Assembly: GCA_945859605.1 (NCBI GenBank)
Contig: OX243821.1
Location: forward strand, 1,862,992 to 1,926,991
DNA: 64,000 nucleotides
From: Lumbricus rubellus
Lineage: Eukaryota > Annelida > Clitellata > Crassiclitellata > Lumbricidae
Direction of reading: 5' to 3'
The notes beneath the pieces are model-generated. The model was not told the origin of the DNA. It worked only from the letters and a program-made list of their open reading frames with translations, and did no database searches. Shown here in pieces: positions 58,530-64,000 of this stretch. How positions within the stretch are numbered: position 1 is the first letter of the stretch; every line of letters starts with the position of its first letter. A program made the translations under genes and the position numbers.

Positions 58530-61500
58530 CATTCATTCATTCTAGAATTTATATAGCGCTTCCTCAAGATTGACTACTCAGAAGCGCTCCCCACTCTAGC
58601 ATGTCAAAAAGGACAGTTTTGAGTTTAATTTTTAAAATGTTTCAGTAATAACCCCAGAAAGTAGACGTAGCTCATGTGGGAGCCCATTCCAGACAACTGG
58701 GCTGATCACATTGGATAACAAACTGGCATGGAGAGCGAGAGGTAACGACTTCGAGCCCCCGTTCGGGCAGTCGTGCTTTGTAGGCTGCTGTTAGCGCCGT
58801 GTACTGCAGGCCGTCTGTTCTGTTAGCAGCTAAGTTTTATGTTAATAAAGAAGGCGGTGAGCGTGGTGGTGGTGGTGGTGGTGGTGGTGGTGGTGATCGT
58901 GGTGGTGGTGATGTCGGAATTAGTGGAAGGAGGTGTTGGTTGTGGTGTTTTACTGAACTTTGTCATCACATAATTTTGTCCTGAATTTTACGCTAAAAGT
59001 GCACCACTAGCGATTTAATTCTGCAAAGTTTTTCTTCGGCGGGCTAATCTAGCCCCCCAATCGCTACCCCATTTTGCGCCCTACCCGCAATCTGCCAAAC
59101 AATTTTGCCGCTGGAACACCATTACAGAGATATCACCCTCATATAAATTATATAAAATCTGAACAAAGTTTGATTGCAACCCTTGGTATTTAAAACCACC
59201 TTTAAATAACTTTTCATCAGTGTATATAAATAAGTCACATTCGGCATATTGTGTTCTAATCACATTAAATCAAATCTCGCAGTCGATATTGAACGGCCTT
59301 GTTTGACGCAAGATGGTGTTAAACACTAAATAAAAAACACACGAAAAGACAAAATTGGACACCTTTAAATCAAAGCTTTTCAATTTTTTTAAAAGCTTCA
59401 GTCAACTCATTTTCAACAATTTTCAAAGAAACTTTAAATCTTAGTCACCACCACTAGGCCTAGTCATTAAATTTATTTGCAACCAGTACAATGACTACAT
59501 AATTACGAAGCTCCACCATTAAGCACAGAATAACTGAGTAAAAGACTTGAATCTCACGGTCTTAATACACATCAACCAACTTAAAGGAAATGTACATGGG
59601 AAAAGATCAAGGGGGAGACCAACGAAAAGATGGATTGACACGATAAGAGAGGACTGCAAAGCAATGGGAATGTCAATAGGCTACAGGAGGTGACGCAGGA
59701 TAGAAAAAAGTGGAGAGCTACCATGGGAGAGCGGCTGACGCGTGCTGAAGGCATCGCCGGACAAGTCAAGTAAAGTCAACTTAAAGGATCGAATCTGTCA
59801 CTATTCGCGTTATAAGCCAACTAACCGCCATACATGTATTTCTCAGTCAAAAGATTCAGCGCCCTGCAAAGTACAAACCTTTTTAGATGCACAGGCTCTG
59901 AATCAAAACAAAATTTGCCGCAAGATGGTGTTAAACACACAATAAAAGAACACACGAAAAGACAAAATTAGACACCTTTAAAACAATGCTTTCCATCATT
60001 TTAAATGCTTGAGTGAACTAAATTTCTAGCAATATTTAATGCACTTTTAATTCAAATGTACCGCTAATGCTGCCACCACCCCACCACCGTAGCATTTATT
60101 AACCTCTCAAGTATAATTACGAAGCTCTCATCGATGGCAGAGAATTAATGAGTAAAATGACTTGAATCACAGCAACCAACTCAGAGGTTCGAACCCGTCT
60201 TTATTCGGGTTATAAGGCAAACTAACCACGGTATCCCTCAATCAATAGACTCATCACGCTACAAATCACAAACATCTCTTCAAATTAGACACCTTTAAAA
60301 CAATGCTTTCCAACATTTTAAATGCTTCAGTCAACTCATTTTTAACAATTTAGAAAATGCTTTTAGTCTTATTATACTGCTAATGCTGTCACCACCCCAC
60401 CACCACTAGTCATTTATTAACCTCTTATTACGAAATTCTCATCGATGGCACAGAATAACCGAGTAAAGGACCTAAATCTTAAATTAATACACAGTAACCA
60501 ACTCAAAGGATCGAACCCGTCTTTATTCGCATTAAAAGGCAACCGCTTTAGCCAACTAAACACCATGATATCCCTCCATCAATATATTCAACACCATACA
60601 AAATACACACCTCTTTAGTTGCACAGGTGCTGAATCAAAACAAAGTCGATAGGCAGGAGGAGGGTCAAGATCCGGATAGTCAGGCGAGGAGTTAGACAGA
60701 CGACTAGCCTATGGTGGATGATGTTAAGAGTTGGAATAAGATAAGGGGAAGTGGAAGAATAAAGATAGGTTCCATCAAAAAGCAATTTTTTTAGACTTAC
60801 TTATAATTATATACCGTAGAAAAATTGTATTTAAAGGTGTTTTAAGTTTCGAGTGAAAGATCTGTTACGATATAGCGAGAGGTGGAGTTTGTTATAGATT
60901 CTTCTCAGAGGTGCTCGCGATTACAACGCGGACACTGAATCGGAGTTTCACTCCGAAGCGCTGAGCAATTTTGAGTGAGGCCATCCGGGAGATAAACCAA
61001 TCTACCCACTTTTTTAAAATGCGTGTGTCTTCTGTCAGTTGCTAAGATTTATTTAGTCTGTGTTTTTGTGAATTGTTTCAACTCGCATTCGCAAACTGTA
61101 ACAGATTGCGGTCTGTCAACCAGATTGCTCAATTAAAAAGGATTGCGGTCAACTAGATTGTCGGAAATTAGTAGAAAATTATAATTATAAGAAGGCGCGA
61201 ATTTGTAACAGACTTTGTCAAACAATCAATAAAAGAACACACGAAAAGACAAAATTAGACACCTTTATAATAAGGTTTCCAAGCTTTTAAATACTTACGA
61301 CAGCTCACGTTTTATCAATTTTACTTCTGGATCGCGTCTTCTACAATCTACAACCATGACGAACTATAATACTAGTCTTAGTCTACTGCTAATGCTGCCA
61401 CCACAGCCACCATCACTTATCTTTTATTAAGCTCCATTATATAATATTACGAAGCTCCGCTCTATAGCACAGAACAACTGAGTAAAACGACTCGAATCTT

Positions 61501-62020
61501 AATACTCAGCAACCAACTCAGAGGATCGAACCCGTCTCTCCTTGCCTTACATGCCAACTAACCACCAGTAGCGATTTTAATTCTACAAAGATTTTCTGGC
61601 GATGGGCTAAACCTGCTTCTCCCGGATCGTAACCCTATTATGCTAGACCCCTTCGGCACCTCGGTCCGCAGCCTGCTAAAAATATATTGCCACTGAAACG
61701 CAATTGTAAAGATATCACACACAGAAATGAAATCTGAACAAAGTGCAATAACCGTTTTTGCACTTAGAACACCTTTCAGTGAAATTGTTAACGCTCTATA
61801 TAAGTAAGTCAGTTTCGCATGATTGGTGGAATTTATTCAAATCAACCAACAAAAAGATATGTCTACATCTTGGTGGTCACGGAGTTGTCATTTGACAACC
61901 GGAAGTGCTCAAAATAAATTAAAATATATAAAAAGGTGTTTTCTTTTGTAAAATTTACATGTTTTTTCTATTATAACATATCCATAATTTATTGTTTTTA
62001 AATAAATAATGTCATTCTAT
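58530..62020. repeat. Gene-free region of dispersed repeats
   Basis: SINE fragments (58540-58600, 60900-60985), (GGT)n 58866-58915, family copies at 59107 and 61687, and repeated blocks with AAAACACACGAAAAGACAAAA and AGACACCTTTAAA (59335, 59945, 60285, 61225). No coding signal. Confidence 0.65.
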
Positions 62021-62026
62021 AGAGGG

Positions 62027-62454
62027 CATAGATGTAAAAAACGATGGAAACAGAATAAAAAACGGTAAAAAACGACGTTTTTTTCAAAATAATAAAAAAC
62101 GACAAAAAACCATAAAAAACGGAAAATAATTTGACTTTGCTACATCTAAAACCGCATTTTAACCATGAAAATCTTGATTAGGAACCTACTACACGCAGGC
62201 TATCTCTTAAATGATGATGTTGTACGATGAAATAATGACTTTAGTTAGCTGAATTCTTGAGTGTTGGCGGAAAACATAAGGAATTAACAGAAAAAATTAA
62301 AATTAAAAAAATAATAACAGAAAGTAAATGAATAAATAAAGATAAAGAAATAATTAAAAAAACGATAAAAAACGAAGGGAAAAATAAAAAACGAAAAAAA
62401 CGACGTTTTTTGGGAGCGGATAAAAAACGGAAAAAAATGTTTTTTACAACTATG
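62027..62454 (+). mobile_element. hAT-like MITE, copy 2 of the 426-428-bp family
   Basis: Perfect 8-bp duplication ATAGAGGG (62019-62026, 62455-62462). Ends CATAGATGTAAAAAACG and TTTTTTACAACTATG. Body is a diverged reverse copy of 39311-39736. Confidence 0.88.
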
Positions 62455-62462
62455 ATAGAGGG

Positions 62463-64000
62463 GATTTAGGGCTATTTTCTCGTACCAATTAATTTGTATT
62501 TTGATGACCGGAAGTGCTCAAAATAAATTAAAATGTGTGAAAATGTCGATTTTTTTACGACGCAAAACGACAATGGCATAATTTTCTGTTTTATTTTGAT
62601 TTTTCGATAGATATGCATATTTTTTTCTTCTGATTGTACATAAAAACGACTTATAACTAGTTTTTATAGTTGAATATTTGACTTTATTAAATATAAATTA
62701 TATATATCATGTTCTACATACACAAAATCCAACATTTTACTTTTGTTTTGTGGAATCTATGGGTGCTCATGGAAAAAAATTCATAACTTCGAGGTGCATT
62801 CATATATATTAAACCTAAATATATCATTTTGTGCAGAAATGAATGCTGAATCCATTGGTGTATTACAAGTTATGATATCTCAAACCAAACCGAAAATCCA
62901 GGGGGTGGTAACCACCCCCCCTTGGTAGTCAGTGTTACAAAAAATAGCGTGGTAGCCCGAGGGTTAAATTGCCAAAAGGGTCATCAGCAATTTTGACATG
63001 GAAAATTTGCATAGGCCTATTTTCCAGATATTTTGACCAAATGACTAAAAAAGGTCTTCAGATTTTTCGGCCAAAGATCTAGGCCTACGAATTTTATTCC
63101 GACCCAATGCCGAGAAATTTGCCCCTCGAAAATGTCTGTATCCGCCCCTGCTTACCAATGCGCAGAGATATTCACCATCAATAGAGACAACATCCTTGAA
63201 GGCACACACACGCACACACACACACACACACACACCACTCTAGATACTGAGGACAATTGCAAAATGAAGTGCTACTCACACTGGGCCAAGTAAGAATCAA
63301 AGGTGTCAAATATTTACCCATAATATTTTATAATAAGTGCCACTGGTACTCCATGTAACAGATAAAGCTTGGTAGCCTTATGGTTAAGAAATCGTTTTGC
63401 AGTTTGAAGTCAGTGTAAACCTACTACGTTCTGTCTGTTGTTTATTGAATTAAGCGAATATATAAATAACGCTGCCAATTGAACACCTTTATTAGCTATA
63501 TTCCGCGCAATTAATTACTGCTTTCATTGCCTCCGCTATAATATTGTTGAGCCGTCGCTAAAAATAGTATGTGGCATCCCCTCTATAACACCGTCGCTAA
63601 ACATTATGGCTACTGGTAGCTTGTAACCAGAGAAACATAACACCAACAACAGCTTTTTGTTGCCCATGCACCACTGTTTTGTAAAACGGATTTTTCGTCA
63701 TTTTTTAAAATAAAACTGCACCATTAACGATTTAATTTGGCAAAGATTTTTACCCGTTCAACTTTATCGTGTGAAATTTTGGAAACATACTCATGGTCCA
63801 ACTCTCTAGATATTTTGAAACGCAAGTGTAAAGATTTCACACCCATGAATTAAATCTGAAAAGGCGTGATAGCCGTTTTTGCACACCTTTAAGTAAAATT
63901 CTCAGCGGTTTATATAATCAAGTAAGCTTTGCACAATTGGTGGGTTATTTTTAATACATTAAGCTAAAATATCAAAGTCCATATTAACGGCCTTGTGTAC
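62463..64000. repeat. Gene-free right end: dispersed repeats and (CA)n
   Basis: Repeated CGGAAGTGCTCAAAATAAAT at 61901 and 62502, a hAT-like fragment to about 63155, (CA)n 63203-63234, and a family copy at 63817-63930. Confidence 0.6.

Noticed and set aside
63185..63223. Possible minus-strand exon (DVVSIDGEYLCAL) with AAG acceptor and GTAAGC donor
   Set aside because: Very short, next to a (CA)n run, and phase partners were not found; could not be tied to the CNBD2-like gene.

Overview
The window is a scaffold of an invertebrate metazoan. It holds spliced genes with GT/AG introns, very many micro- and minisatellites, tRNA-derived SINEs, several small terminal-inverted-repeat (TIR) transposons and a degenerate TTAGGG-type interstitial telomeric tract. 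I cannot name the species. Two 200-base N runs (13341-13540 and 54818-55017) look like fixed-size scaffolding gaps.

Region 1 (1 to about 13000) is a compact, almost intron-free viral element of the adintovirus / Polinton-Maverick type (Orthopolintovirales), cut by the left window edge and followed by the first gap. Two genes point left: a retroviral-type integrase, partial at the edge, and a zinc-ribbon/phospholipase A2 protein. Twelve point right: packaging ATPase, penton-like minor capsid protein, two small glycine-rich membrane-active virion candidates, a dUTPase-fold protein, a DUF8207-type protein, double-jelly-roll major capsid protein, SAP/NUMOD-like DNA-binding protein, protein-primed DNA polymerase B, adenain-type protease, and two tandem fibre proteins. 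Apart from the integrase/PLA2 frame break, every frame is open. The set covers integration, replication, packaging, capsid, maturation, membrane breach and attachment. The standout is the fibre pair: nearly identical N-terminal shafts, including a 135-bp perfectly identical block, but unrelated heads (discoidin-like versus C1q-like). This suggests a receptor-binding head-swap system.

Region 2 (about 13.5-36 kb) carries repeats and a minus-strand multi-exon gene (exons from 24734 down to 16426) for a long Ser/Gln-rich low-complexity protein that I could not identify. Its splice phases agree across six exons. A 1.9-kb GGAT satellite and a 1.2-kb 23-bp satellite lie upstream. One plus-strand exon candidate is at 35150-35242.

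Region 3 (36098-54057) is a minus-strand, 13-exon gene for a CNBD2-like cyclic-nucleotide-binding protein. All exons join in phase to 678 residues and a stop. The first binding domain has an intact phosphate-binding cassette; the second is interrupted and lacks the key arginine. Its introns are full of satellites and TIR elements.

Region 4 (55.0-64 kb) shows no convincing gene. It holds telomere-like repeats, TIR elements, a six-copy dispersed repeat family and other degraded repeats.
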